Assembly (NCBI RefSeq): GCF_003025595.1
Contig: NZ_PYMI01000001.1
Location: forward strand, 248,001-312,000
Length of the DNA stretch: 64,000 nucleotides
Reading direction: 5' to 3'
Origin: Photobacterium ganghwense
GTDB taxonomy: Bacteria > Pseudomonadota > Gammaproteobacteria > Enterobacterales > Vibrionaceae
Positions 23,994 through 32,660 of the stretch are shown piece after piece. Every line of letters starts with the position of its first letter. Within the stretch, counting starts at the first letter, position 1. The translations under genes and the position numbers were made by a program. The notes beneath the pieces were generated by a model, which worked only from the letters and a program-made list of their open reading frames with translations, had not been told where the DNA came from and ran no database searches.

Positions 23994-25070
23994 TTAGTCC
24001 TTTAGATAAAGATAAAGTACTTCTGTCATAATCTCATCGTCATCATTAAAAGCATCCACTGGAAAATCAGCTTTGATCTTTAATACTTGAGCAGAAAATC
24101 CATCCTTTAATGAGCTATATTGTTCAGGGTCTATGGATTCGATGCAATCCTCTATTCTTTTCATCCGGTTAATTTCAAACGCAGTCAGCATCCCCGTTCT
24201 CTGAAGTAATAACTTTTCTATTCTTCTCCGATAGCCTTTGAAAGTAAGAAAGGTCCAACCTAGGTCACCTTTTAAACTACTTAAATCGCTGATCATCCGC
24301 TCCGTAGAAAAGTGCTTAGTGTTCACTGCTATAACCTCTTTGACTTTATATGACGTCAGAGACTTCTCATCGACTAATCTCTCCCAATCTTGGAAATCAT
24401 ATTTCACACATCCTTTCCTATGGATCTCATCAATGATAGCTCTATAAATGGAGACAGCGTTACACATGCCTTTGGGGAATAGTGAATCAATAAGATCTGC
24501 AAATTTAGTAATTACATACTCTCTTTGGTTCTCTAGTTGAATCGTAGGAATAATAAACTTCAGGTTGTTAGGAATTTGGTTCTCTCCTAACTCAGACGTT
24601 ATTTTTTTTGTAAGTTCTGTCGTACAAGCTTCAGATAAGTCACCCACGGTTATAACATCAAGCTTAAGCTCGTTATCTTTCTGATCGAGGCTAAAGCCAT
24701 TAGAGGCAACTAAGCCTATTTCAGTTATCCTGTCAGTATACTGAGTACCAACGCATGAACTAAGAAGCTTTCCTAATACTGAGTTCTTTTCTCCCTCTTT
24801 TGCTACTGAACGTTTTGTTAAGCTTTGTACTGTATATCGAGCGCCAGTCTTATTTTTCACTTGATAGAAATCAAACTGCGCTTTTTGGCCATCCATGGAA
24901 TCCGCTATAACTACGTCTTCGTGATACTCAATAAGCAACGCATAGTCTTGTTGTTTTTGATGCTTTTGCAGAATTTTGCACAGAGCCCAATGAAACTGGA
25001 ACTCGTACTTTGCAAAAGTCTCTGCCCCTGAAGTTTCTCTTTGGGGTTCATTTAGAATGTTGTCGACCAT
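23994..25070 (-). CDS. DUF4297/Cap4-type nuclease (Lamassu LmuA-like effector)
   Basis: About 358 residues. The N-terminal domain has the pattern of DUF4297/Cap4 double-strand DNA nucleases: GAETFAKYEFQFHWALCKIL, then LLIEYHEDVVIAD and DFYQVKNK, where the Glu-Asp and Gln-x-Lys correspond to the PD-(D/E)xK active site. The rest is helical and presumably binds the partner. It lies 51 bp upstream of the SMC-like ATPase on the same strand, the LmuA-LmuB order. No LmuC-like third gene is seen. The ATG at 25070 is preferred to an upstream TTG at 25088. Abortive DNA degradation after phage infection is the expected function by analogy. Confidence 0.82.
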   Translation of the reverse strand: MVDNILNEPQRETSGAETFAKYEFQFHWALCKILQKHQKQQDYALLIEYHEDVVIADSMDGQKAQFDFYQVKNKTGARYTVQSLTKRSVAKEGEKNSVLGKLLSSCVGTQYTDRITEIGLVASNGFSLDQKDNELKLDVITVGDLSEACTTELTKKITSELGENQIPNNLKFIIPTIQLENQREYVITKFADLIDSLFPKGMCNAVSIYRAIIDEIHRKGCVKYDFQDWERLVDEKSLTSYKVKEVIAVNTKHFSTERMISDLSSLKGDLGWTFLTFKGYRRRIEKLLLQRTGMLTAFEINRMKRIEDCIESIDPEQYSSLKDGFSAQVLKIKADFPVDAFNDDDEIMTEVLYLYLKD

Positions 25071-25230
25071 GTGACCCAACCATAACAAAACGATTTCTTA
25101 CAGAAATTTGACGTAAATGCATGCTATCACACATGAAACCATGGACATTACTTACTGTTTGATTTTGAGTAACTTGATCAAACTTTTACCTCTAAACTCA
25201 TGCTCCGGTTGGGTGAAACCATATGGGACA

Positions 25231-25290
25231 GAACTAACCTAAGCCAACCTGTCAGATCTATACACACCGAGGAAATGGAACTGACAGGTT
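25231..25290 (+). repeat. Degenerate direct repeat, copy B, upstream flank of the nuclease/SMC module
   Basis: Partner of the repeat at 22171-22230. This copy contains a perfect inverted repeat, AACCTGTCAG near 25246 and CTGACAGGTT at 25281-25290, with about 25 bp between the arms; copy A keeps a damaged form of it. The two copies enclose the nuclease/SMC module, so they may be ends of the unit that brought it in. Confidence 0.6.
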
Positions 25291-25357
25291 TCAATAGATG
25301 ACCTGCCCTACCATTAACTTGGAAATGTTCATAAACTGACTGTGAGCTATCAATACC

Positions 25358-26617
25358 CTAGCCGCACTTGATAACCGGTAGATCCCGCCACTTGGTGGTG
25401 TACTGCGGGGAGAGAAATTCACGGCGCATTGCCCATTTGGGGCTGATACCCTGTGCGGCCATGAAGACAGAGTCGGAGCCAAACTTTCCATTAATGCTGT
25501 CGAAAGCTTTCATCAGTGTTGGGTTTGATGGGGAGGTGTTGAACAAGTCTTGCTGGGCGTGGCGGGCATCTTCCAGATCAATTAACCCGACACCCACTTT
25601 GTAGTAGCGCACACCTGAAATAAAGAGTGATTTGGCAGCTTGGGATGCGATTTGTGTAAATTGTCGGGTGTCATCTGTCGCGCAAGCAAACCGGTGCTGG
25701 AAACGTCTGCTCACTGGCGCTTCATCGTATGGCGAGTTCCCCGCAAAAATGAGTATATGGCGGCACAATGATTGTTGTCGTCGAGCCTTGGCGGCTGCAA
25801 TGCCCGCATGTTTGCACAGCGCCTGTTCAAGCTCCGTTAGGGAGGTAATGCGCTGCCCCATACTGCGGGTAGAGAAGATCTGTTTCTTGTCTGCTCTGGC
25901 TTCATCCCAAACTTTACAGGGCTGGCCGTTGAGCTCTCGAACTGTCCGCTCCAGTTCAACATTAAACTGCTTTCTTGCTAAGCCAGGAGGCATATCGGCC
26001 AGCTGCAACGCGGTTTCAATCCCCACCAGCGATAACCGCCTGGCAATGCGCCCACCTATCCCCCATATGTCTCGGGTCGTCATCTGCGCCAGTACTGAAC
26101 GCCATGCCCTGCTCTCATCGAAAACACAAACGCCCTGGTAACCGGGAATTTTCTTTGCCGCATGGTTAGCCACCTTGGCCAGCGTCAGCGTTGGTGCTAT
26201 TCCGACACAGACAGGCAACCGACATTCTTTCCATACCGTTCGCCTTAGCAAAGCTGCATGCTCTGCAAAATCAGGGATAGCTTTACTGCAGCGCTTAAAG
26301 GAAAGAAAGGATTCATCAATGGAGTAAATATGTTGCTCAGGGGCAAAGCGGCCGATCACTTCCATCATTTTGGCGGACAAGTCACCATAGAGTTCGTAGT
26401 TTGATGAGCAGACAATCACGCCTTTGGCTTTGCACAGTCCCTTCACTTCAAAGTACGGCTTGAATTTTTCAATGCCGGCTTCTCGCGCCTGCCGGTTTGC
26501 GGCCACGATACAACCGTCATTATTACTCAGCACAATGATCGGCCTTCCACGCCAGTCTGGCCGGTAGACCTGCTCGGCAGAGCAATAGAAACTATTAGCA
26601 TCAACCAAGGCAAACAT
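25358..26617 (-). CDS. umuC: Error-prone DNA polymerase V subunit UmuC
   Basis: A 419-residue Y-family polymerase for translesion synthesis. The catalytic palm has the N-terminal FALVDANSFYCSAEQVYRP with the first metal-binding Asp, and YSIDESFLSF with the Asp-Glu pair. IPGYQGVCVFDE and WGIGGRIARRLSLVGIETALQLAD form the following helix-hairpin-helix region. The C-terminal piece (ISPKWAMRREFLSPQYTTKWRDLPVI) is the DUF4113 tail of UmuC. It starts at the last base of umuD, forming one SOS operon. Confidence 0.95.
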   Translation of the reverse strand: MFALVDANSFYCSAEQVYRPDWRGRPIIVLSNNDGCIVAANRQAREAGIEKFKPYFEVKGLCKAKGVIVCSSNYELYGDLSAKMMEVIGRFAPEQHIYSIDESFLSFKRCSKAIPDFAEHAALLRRTVWKECRLPVCVGIAPTLTLAKVANHAAKKIPGYQGVCVFDESRAWRSVLAQMTTRDIWGIGGRIARRLSLVGIETALQLADMPPGLARKQFNVELERTVRELNGQPCKVWDEARADKKQIFSTRSMGQRITSLTELEQALCKHAGIAAAKARRQQSLCRHILIFAGNSPYDEAPVSRRFQHRFACATDDTRQFTQIASQAAKSLFISGVRYYKVGVGLIDLEDARHAQQDLFNTSPSNPTLMKAFDSINGKFGSDSVFMAAQGISPKWAMRREFLSPQYTTKWRDLPVIKCG

Positions 26618-27021
26618 CAGGCCTCCAATAACCGGCTGGCCCGGTGGCAGCGTATTGAACGAACCACGACGCCTTCGACTGAGAACTGATCATCGCCACT
26701 TATCCAGAGCGGCGGATACCCAGAGGCGGCTGAGAGTAATCGCCTCTGGCGAATATCGATGATCTTACAGACGAATTCACCATTGTAATTAGCGACGATG
26801 ACATCGTGGTCTGACACCGAGACATGACGATCTACAATCAGGATATCGCCATCGAATATCCCGACCCCTTCCATCGAGCGACCCTGAGCTCGTCCGATAA
26901 AAGTGGCACTGGGATGTTCAACCAGGAGTTCATCCAGGCTGAGTGGTAACTGAAGGTAATCGGCTGCCGGGCTCTCAAAACCTGTGATACCGGCACTTGC
27001 ACAAATTGGGATGACGTTCAT
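26617..27021 (-). CDS. umuD: SOS mutagenesis protein UmuD
   Basis: A 134-residue S24 protein without a DNA-binding domain. The self-cleavage bond is Ala10-Gly11 (CASAGITGF), with Ser49 (GRSMEG) as nucleophile and Lys86 (FVCKIID) as base. RecA-stimulated cleavage gives UmuD', the accessory subunit of polymerase V with UmuC, which is encoded immediately downstream. A LexA box lies 11 bp upstream of the start codon, shared with the divergent SRAP gene. Confidence 0.95.
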   Translation of the reverse strand: MNVIPICASAGITGFESPAADYLQLPLSLDELLVEHPSATFIGRAQGRSMEGVGIFDGDILIVDRHVSVSDHDVIVANYNGEFVCKIIDIRQRRLLSAASGYPPLWISGDDQFSVEGVVVRSIRCHRASRLLEA

Positions 27022-27031
27022 ACCGCAACAA

Positions 27032-27051
27032 TACTGTCTATATATACAGTA
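27032..27051. promoter_or_regulatory. LexA (SOS) box between umuD and the SRAP gene
   Basis: A near-perfect CTGT-N8-ACAG operator, TACTGTCTATATATACAGTA, lies in the gap between the divergent umuDC operon and the SRAP gene. It matches the gammaproteobacterial consensus (one deviation in the left arm) and should place both directions under SOS control. Confidence 0.9.
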
Positions 27052-27127
27052 TTATTTTCAACGTTACCGGAGTGTTTTGCAAGCGCTCTGTCACTTCAAT
27101 AGATCAACAGATGAGAAGGTAAGCATT

Positions 27128-27670
27128 ATGTGTGGACGATTCAGTATCGACAGCTGGCTGGCAAAAATGGTGAGGGACGAAATGGAGTGCGAGTATTCTC
27201 CGCAGGAAAACATGGACTTGAGGCCGACCAATGAGGTCACGGTGCTGATCCACCAGCAGGCATGCTACCAACCACTGTTGACGCATTGGGGTATTCAGCC
27301 AGGCTGGGCAACCCATATGATCATCAATGCCCAGTCGGAAACGGCGGCTCAGAAGAAAACCTTTCGTGATGCGATGGCGAACCATCGGTGTCTGGTGCCG
27401 TGCTCGGGATGGTATGAATGGCGAGATGAAGGCAATCCTAGAAAACAAAAGTACCGGTTCGCTCACGCGGAGCAGCAGCCACTGTATATGGCTGGCATTT
27501 GGTTTCCTGCAGACGAACCGAAATTGGTGTTGCTAACGGCAGAGGCAGATGATCAATGCCTTCCTTACCATCATCGCATGCCATTGCTGGTTGGGCGTGC
27601 TCAGGCGAATGAGTGGTTATCTGGGCAGGCTCCCAGGGCATCGGTACCGCTAGCAATTACGCCATGCTGA
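27128..27670 (+). CDS. SOS response-associated peptidase (SRAP/YedK family)
   Basis: A 180-residue SRAP/HMCES protein that forms a stable thiazolidine crosslink with abasic sites in single-stranded DNA. The active Cys2 (MCGRFS), Asn35 in RPTN, the INAQSET block, Glu97 in GWYEW and His149 in HHRMP are all present. The upstream frame is open to 26984, but Cys must follow the initiator Met, which fixes the start at 27128 (AGAAGG ribosome site). It is divergent from umuDC and shares its LexA box. It is rather short at the C-terminus compared with YedK (222 residues), so part of the last strand region may be missing. Confidence 0.9.
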   Translation: MCGRFSIDSWLAKMVRDEMECEYSPQENMDLRPTNEVTVLIHQQACYQPLLTHWGIQPGWATHMIINAQSETAAQKKTFRDAMANHRCLVPCSGWYEWRDEGNPRKQKYRFAHAEQQPLYMAGIWFPADEPKLVLLTAEADDQCLPYHHRMPLLVGRAQANEWLSGQAPRASVPLAITPC

Positions 27671-27770
27671 GGATTTTGCATTCCCAGCCGAATAGATGCC
27701 AACCAATTACTAGATGTATAGCAACAGTGGTTTACTGGACAATCAGTTCATGCTGTGTACTTTATCGGCT

Positions 27771-27956
27771 TTAGTATCGGCCCATCCCGTGGAACATCCC
27801 GCCAAAAACAGCCATCAATAGAGCAAAAATAATGCTCAAAATTATAACGGCCGGAATTGATGCAATAGCGAGTTTAACTAAGAAAATAACCATAGACGTA
27901 AATGGCATTTTTACATCTACAACAGTAACTTCTTGTTTATCATTTTCTGCGGACAT
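27771..27956 (-). CDS. Small membrane protein, 61 aa
   Basis: A small protein starting MSAENDKQEVTVVDVKMPF, with one long or two short hydrophobic segments (MVIFLVKLAIASIPAVIILSIIFALLMAVFGGMF) and a short tail HGMGRY. The ATG at 27956 follows AAGGAAATACGT and is preferred to the upstream in-frame start at 27989. I recognise no function; such short inner-membrane proteins are common in marine gammaproteobacteria. Confidence 0.65.
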   Translation of the reverse strand: MSAENDKQEVTVVDVKMPFTSMVIFLVKLAIASIPAVIILSIIFALLMAVFGGMFHGMGRY

Positions 27957-27989
27957 ACGTATTTCCTTGTTATCCAACGTAAGCAGCAT

Positions 27990-28342
27990 GCTTACTTTAA
28001 TGAGTAGTGTCGTTCCGTAAAATAGCCATTACTTTCATTTCATGGGTTAAAAAGTAACTTCAGATACTCAAAATAAGTAAACCGCCATACAGGCGGTTTA
28101 TACAGTATGCATTGGGTTTCGAGCCAGGTTTGAGCTCACATTTTTGGAATGGAACTGAACCTTATTCGTACAACCATGCTACCAAACGCACTTTGCGGCG
28201 CAGATAGTTCAGCACAGGTGTACTCAGGAATGGAAAGATAGCCTGTTGTGAGGAGCATATCCAAATTTTGAGGAATGCAGTACAAAGGTTAATCATGCCT
28301 TACATCACGGTAAATCCATGATTGTTAATTAATGATCTTGAA
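27990..28342. other. 353-bp gap with one hairpin
   Basis: A perfect AAACCGCC-ATACA-GGCGGTTT hairpin at 28079-28099 may be a terminator, although neither side has a clean T-run. At 28150-28250 the words GGAATGGAACTGAACC and CCAAACGCAC weakly recall the repeats that flank the nuclease/SMC module. I see no gene. Confidence 0.4.
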
Positions 28343-28546
28343 TTATTGATGCTGCTTAAAAAAACGTTCAGCTTTTGCGAAGAGAGAGTCACAGTGTTTT
28401 TGATGCTGGCTGTATTCAGCTGTTCCTACCTTCATGGAGTCAAGCATTGCTTTAGCGTTTTGGTATTCTCCAACCATCTGCTCAAATTTTGCTTCATGAC
28501 CGTTCTTCCACGCCTTCTTCTGATGTTTTTCTCGATTTTTTTTCAT
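28343..28546 (-). CDS. Small basic hydrophilic protein, 67 aa
   Basis: A Lys/His/Gln-rich protein (MKKNREKHQKKAWKNGHEAKFEQMVGEYQNAKAMLDSMKVGTAEYSQHQKHCDSLF...) predicted to be helical and soluble. A CAUAGGAAC-type ribosome site lies before the ATG. No known family is evident. The coding pattern is plausible but the gene is short. Confidence 0.55.
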   Translation of the reverse strand: MKKNREKHQKKAWKNGHEAKFEQMVGEYQNAKAMLDSMKVGTAEYSQHQKHCDSLFAKAERFFKQHQ

Positions 28547-28771
28547 TTCGTGTTCCTATGTTGAAATTCATAACTACAACGGAATTTCAGTGTAAAGTAT
28601 TCATTCTCTTCAAATATATGAACATCAATCAATTAATATATTGATATAAGAATGAAAAAATTGCCAACCGAATAAATATTAGAGTTAGCAAATAAAATTC
28701 GACATTAAGAAACGCTCATTCATTTACTGAAAGTAGGGTTTCTATTTATATTGTAATATTCTAGAATCAGG

Positions 28772-28984
28772 CTAATTGACTAAAACACTTGTAGTCTGCG
28801 GACCTTTACCGCCTTGTTCTATATTGAATGTTACTTTTTGACCTACAGAAAGAGTTCTGACACCTTCTGAAGCTATAGAATTAATGTGGACGAATAAATC
28901 TGCTCCACCATTGTTTGGAGAGATGAAACCAAAGCCTTTAGTTTCGTTGAACCACTTTACTGAACCTGTTGCTTTATTAGACAT
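28772..28984 (-). CDS. Cold-shock protein, CspA family
   Basis: A 70-residue OB-fold nucleic-acid chaperone. The RNA-binding motifs are RNP1 KGFGFI and RNP2 DLFVHI, preceded by the [13 protein letters not shown] strand. The usual partners are structured mRNAs at low temperature. A second paralogue lies 740 bp away on the other strand (29722). AAUGAGGUUAUUAU before the ATG gives a ribosome site. Confidence 0.93.
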   Translation of the reverse strand: MSNKATGSVKWFNETKGFGFISPNNGGADLFVHINSIASEGVRTLSVGQKVTFNIEQGGKGPQTTSVLVN

Positions 28985-29721
28985 AATAACCTCATTAATA
29001 GTTAAAAACTGAAACTATTTTATGGAAGATAAAGATTAAGTTGCCTCAGGAGTAGTATAACGAAGTGATTCGAAAGAAAACTAAGAAGATACTTGAACTA
29101 AATGTTTCATAAATAGCTCACGTTTAAGAGCTATTTTCACTATACACTGATTACCCTAAATAGATAGAATTTTCTCACTTTATTTTCATAATCAAAATCA
29201 TTTCGCTATATTATATTACCTTCGCGCATATCATTTCCATTATCGAAGATGAAAGTCACTAAAGGTTTTGACGAAATTTTCCAGATAGAAATACTTCCAA
29301 TTTATGGGAGCTTTGCTTTTTTCTCATGCTCTATCATATCTAAAAACATAGTTAACAACGCCGCTCAACTTACATGAATATCGGAATTATCTTTCAACAC
29401 TTCAAAAACCAAATGCCACTTGTTTTATATTAACGCTTTTCGATAACCACAAAAAACCAATAAAATCACAAACTTAACTCGCAACACCTTCAGGAAATAA
29501 AAAAGTGTTCAAAAAATCCAAAATAGTACTGTCTATTTTCAATACAACCTGTATAGTGTTCGTAGCTCTTGCAAACGGGCTATTAATAAAAATTTAGTAC
29601 AAGCTTTTTCCCAGTTTCCTTTCGATACCTTCGTCTAGCTCCTGCGATAGCTTCTCTTCATGGTTTTAAAAAATAGCATTTGCTCGCAGTTTTCAATTTT
29701 ATTTATATCTCAGAGGTATCT
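28985..29721. other. 737-bp AT-rich region between two divergent cold-shock genes
   Basis: No reading frame is convincing. The stretches next to both csp genes should be the long 5' untranslated leaders usual for cspA-type genes, in which temperature-dependent RNA folding controls translation. The middle part (about 29150-29500) is very AT-rich and holds no feature that I can name. Confidence 0.5.
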
Positions 29722-29934
29722 ATGTCTACTAAAACAACTGGTTCAGTAAAGTGGTTCAACGAAACTAAAGGCTTCGGCTTCATTACACAAGATAATGGCG
29801 GACCTGACGTGTTTGTTCATTTCAGAGCTATTGCATCTGAAGGTTTCAGAACGCTTATTGAAGGCCAAAAAGTCAGCTTCAATGTTGAACAAGGCCAGAA
29901 AGGCCCACAAGCAACAAATGTATCATCGATTTAA
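29722..29934 (+). CDS. Cold-shock protein, CspA family, second copy
   Basis: A 70-residue paralogue of the 28772 protein: [15 protein letters not shown] (RNP1), [13 protein letters not shown] (RNP2) and a [14 protein letters not shown]-terminus. The frame is open upstream to 29680, but the ATG at 29722 follows CAGAGGTATCT and aligns with the family N-terminus. A leader of up to ~160 nt precedes it. The pair probably arose by duplication followed by inversion, or one copy came in with the accessory DNA. Confidence 0.93.
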   Translation: MSTKTTGSVKWFNETKGFGFITQDNGGPDVFVHFRAIASEGFRTLIEGQKVSFNVEQGQKGPQATNVSSI

Positions 29935-30337
29935 AAATTTCAGGTGTAATGTGAAAGCATTACACCTATCACCTTTCACAGTTTTCCATCCCCCTAAAAT
30001 AATCAGGATTTTTATTGTCTCGTAGAACAAGTCGCCAGCGATACTGGTATAAAAAATTATGTGATAAAAACTCACAGTCGACAAATGACAAGCGTAGCTT
30101 ATGCTTAGCATAGAATTTTATTTAGAAAATGAAAGAATACGCTGGTCAACAAAAATACATCAGTTAAATAGTGACATCTTACGACGTCACATTCTTCCAA
30201 GAATTTACTCCAGCCATTATAACCTCCTATTTTCATTTTCTGAAAAAGACAGTCAGGGATGTATTTTATCAGGTACAGGAACGCAACTAGGCACTTTCAA
30301 GATTTCCTAAATATAATTTTATGAGTAGCAGGTGCGC

Positions 30338-30484
30338 ATGAAAAAAACTAAAAAAACATTAAAAAATAAAGAAAAAGACAAGACAAAATCAGAAGTGGCT
30401 GAGAACAAGAACATCCATAAAACCAGAAGAAAAATCGAAGATATTCTTGATAAACGCGACTTTGACAAGCTATATGAATTTTAG
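30338..30484 (+). CDS. Small Lys-rich protein, 48 aa
   Basis: A short frame (MKKTKKTLKNKEKDKTKSEVAENKN) ending with HKTRRKIEDILDKRDFDKLYEF. The disordered basic start with a helical (R)RKIEDxL(D)K(R) end resembles several small conserved proteins of Vibrionaceae and Pseudomonas, but I cannot assign a family. GCAGGTGCGC before the ATG provides a ribosome site. It follows the second cold-shock gene by 403 bp; the gap holds only a doubtful frame at 30101-30310. Confidence 0.45.
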   Translation: MKKTKKTLKNKEKDKTKSEVAENKNIHKTRRKIEDILDKRDFDKLYEF

Positions 30485-30763
30485 CTGAGTGTTTAAGTTT
30501 TAGCGTTGAAAGTGGTTTTGCCCCTCCACTAGTCGCTCGCTAAAAAAACGAATAAAAATCCAAAGCTAATGTCCACCTGACTAAAACTGTGTGCGATGAA
30601 GCGCTTTTTCAAACAGCATAAATTGCGTTGTTTCGAAACCATAGAATGCTGTCATCATAAGCTAGAAAAAGCGGTATGAGCAGCTGGCGGCACCGACGTG
30701 TCACCAGCGGGTGAGAAGATACATATTCGATTGCAGATACTTCATGGTTTAGCCACAGTTTCG

Positions 30764-31222
30764 CTACTGCCGCCTCCAGCCACTCCAAACCGGGTAACCT
30801 TCCGAATCTCGTAGCACTAAAACATCATTTCCTTTGTGAACTTCGGACGCAATCAGTGCCGGCTCGTCATAAAAGATGATTCGAGACCCTTTGATGACGA
30901 CTTTGTCCCCAGGCATAATTTTCATATCTTGTTTTTCAAGGTGCCATACTGGACCAAGGTGCACTGATATGTTGCCTTCGCTGGTCTTAACCGTAAGAAC
31001 TACGCCTTCGTTCATTTGATGCATCATCGTAATCCTATCCACCGATACCACTTCACCAGTGATTTCCGTCATAGTCTTGGTGTCATACATCATTCCATAA
31101 GCAGAATGGTGTCCCCACCCTCCACTTCCATGCCATGTCATGCCTTGCTGGGCGAATACAGCACTGGCGTAAGCTATTTGTAGCAACGCCACCAGCAAGA
31201 TGACTACGGTATTAGATTTCAT
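30764..31222 (-). CDS. Exported small OB-fold-like protein
   Basis: About 152 residues with a clear Sec signal peptide (MKSNTVVILLVALLQIAYASAVFAQQG, cleavage after AFA). The mature part has a His/Gly/Met-rich start (MTWHGSGGWGHHSAYGMMYD), possibly metal-binding, then a beta-barrel-like segment TEITGEVVSVDRITMMHQMNEGVVLTVKTSEGNISVHLGPVWHL and PGDKVVIKGSRI, which looks like a bacterial periplasmic OB fold. Function unknown; metal or stress response is only suggested by the His/Met cluster. The ATG at 31222 follows AAAGGAGTCTGAGG, better than the frame opening at 31246. Confidence 0.7.
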   Translation of the reverse strand: MKSNTVVILLVALLQIAYASAVFAQQGMTWHGSGGWGHHSAYGMMYDTKTMTEITGEVVSVDRITMMHQMNEGVVLTVKTSEGNISVHLGPVWHLEKQDMKIMPGDKVVIKGSRIIFYDEPALIASEVHKGNDVLVLRDSEGYPVWSGWRRQ

Positions 31223-31381
31223 CCTCAGACTCCTTTGCATCATCACATAGATGAATGACTGGTTGAGATTTTATCAGACACCCCATGGCAGTAGTTTGCT
31301 CAATTCGGAACTGTCTAGGGCAGCTTCCCTACAATGTTAGCTGTTTATCTAATTTAATTATGAAGCATGTGCGGCAGAACG

Positions 31382-31413
31382 AAAAAAGCCCCAAGAATCC
31401 TTGGGGCTTTTTT
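31382..31413. terminator. Bidirectional terminator
   Basis: A perfect AAAGCCCCAAG-AATC-CTTGGGGCTTT hairpin is flanked by A-run and T-run, so it can act in both directions. Just after it the words TTGGGGCT and TTTGGGGC recur three more times up to 31456. Confidence 0.75.
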
Positions 31414-31503
31414 GTAATTAGCTTTGGGGCTAAATTGGGGCTTTTTTTGGGGCTAAATACCGCCCCATCTTCCATTTCACTGTTTATGCATACAGCACAG
31501 TAG

Positions 31504-31532
31504 AAATGAAAAAGCGCCCCTTCCGGAGCGCT
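31504..31532 (-). terminator. Terminator after tdh
   Basis: On the minus strand an AGCGCTCC-GGAA-GGGGCGCT hairpin with one mismatch is followed by TTTTTCATTTC. It starts 8 bp beyond the tdh stop. Confidence 0.75.
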
Positions 31533-31539
31533 CTCAATC

Positions 31540-32571
31540 TTATTCCCAATCAAGGATGACCTTGCCGGAACGCCCGCTACGCATGGCGTCGAAGCCTTTT
31601 TGGAAGTCATCAACCTTGAAGTGGTGAGTGATAATTGGGTTCAGATCCAGACCTGATTGGATCAGGCTTGCCATCTTGTACCAAGTTTCGAACATTTCAC
31701 GACCGTAGATGCCTTTGATGATCAGACCTTTGAAGATCACCTGGTTCCAGTCGATGCCCATGTCTGACGGTGGAATACCCAGCAGTGCAATCTTACCGCC
31801 GTGGTTCATGCTGGTCAGCATGCTGTTGAACGCTGACGGTACGCCTGACATTTCCAGACCCACATCAAAACCTTCTGTCATGCCCAGCTCGGCCATCACA
31901 TCTTCCAGTTTCTCTTCGGCAACGTTTACAGCTCGGGTTACGCCCATTTTACGCGCCAGATCCAGACGGTATTCGTTCACATCAGTGATCACCACGTGAC
32001 GGGCACCAACGTGTTTCGCAACCGCAGCCGCCATGATACCAATTGGGCCAGCGCCGGTGATCAGCACATCTTCACCAACCAGGTCAAACGACAGTGCCGT
32101 GTGAACCGCGTTACCAAACGGGTCAAAAATCGCAGCCATATCATCAGAGATGTTCGCCGGGATCTTGAAAGCGTTAAACGCAGGAATCACCAGATATTCG
32201 GCAAATGCACCTTCACGGTTTACACCTACACCGATAGTGTTACGGCACAGGTGCGTACGGCCACCGCGACAGTTACGGCAGTGACCACAAGTGATGTGCC
32301 CTTCACCGGAAACACGGTCACCAATTTCAAAACCACGCACTTCCTGACCGATACCTACAACTTCACCCACGTACTCATGGCCAACAACCATAGGAACCGG
32401 GATCGTTTTCTGTGACCATTCGTCCCAGTTGTAGATGTGTACGTCAGTACCGCAGATGGCTGTCTTCTTGATACGAATCAGCAGATCATTGTGACCAAGC
32501 TCAGGCTTGTCCACTTCGGTCATCCAAATACCTTCTTCAGGCTTTAGTTTAGAAAGAGCTTTGATTTTCAT
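31540..32571 (-). CDS. tdh: L-threonine 3-dehydrogenase
   Basis: A 343-residue zinc-dependent medium-chain dehydrogenase that oxidises threonine to 2-amino-3-oxobutyrate with NAD+. The catalytic zinc site is in [13 protein letters not shown] (Cys38) and [10 protein letters not shown]; the structural zinc site is the [15 protein letters not shown] four-Cys motif; the NAD-binding glycines are in [15 protein letters not shown]. It follows kbl by 89 bp, so the two form the classical kbl-tdh operon that turns threonine into glycine and acetyl-CoA. Confidence 0.97.
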   Translation of the reverse strand: MKIKALSKLKPEEGIWMTEVDKPELGHNDLLIRIKKTAICGTDVHIYNWDEWSQKTIPVPMVVGHEYVGEVVGIGQEVRGFEIGDRVSGEGHITCGHCRNCRGGRTHLCRNTIGVGVNREGAFAEYLVIPAFNAFKIPANISDDMAAIFDPFGNAVHTALSFDLVGEDVLITGAGPIGIMAAAVAKHVGARHVVITDVNEYRLDLARKMGVTRAVNVAEEKLEDVMAELGMTEGFDVGLEMSGVPSAFNSMLTSMNHGGKIALLGIPPSDMGIDWNQVIFKGLIIKGIYGREMFETWYKMASLIQSGLDLNPIITHHFKVDDFQKGFDAMRSGRSGKVILDWE

Positions 32572-32660
32572 GTGTTGTTCCTACTGCAGGGTAGAGATCC
32601 GGAGGCAGGTTTCACGGCTGCCTCCGGCCCTAGAAATCCATGTTCTGTTATCGCACTGAA

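Noticed and set aside
26984..27127. N-terminal extension of the SRAP gene
   Set aside because: It would include the LexA box, and SRAP proteins need Cys at position 2, which fixes the start at 27128.
30101..30310. Plus-strand frame of 69 codons
   Set aside because: Lies in AT-rich DNA, no ribosome site, no recognisable features; kept out of the gene list.
30590..30800. Minus-strand frame continuing past the exported OB-fold protein stop in another frame (…AKLWLNHEVSAIEY…)
   Set aside because: It reads about 50 codons but has no ATG and no ribosome site; a frameshifted remnant is possible but cannot be shown.
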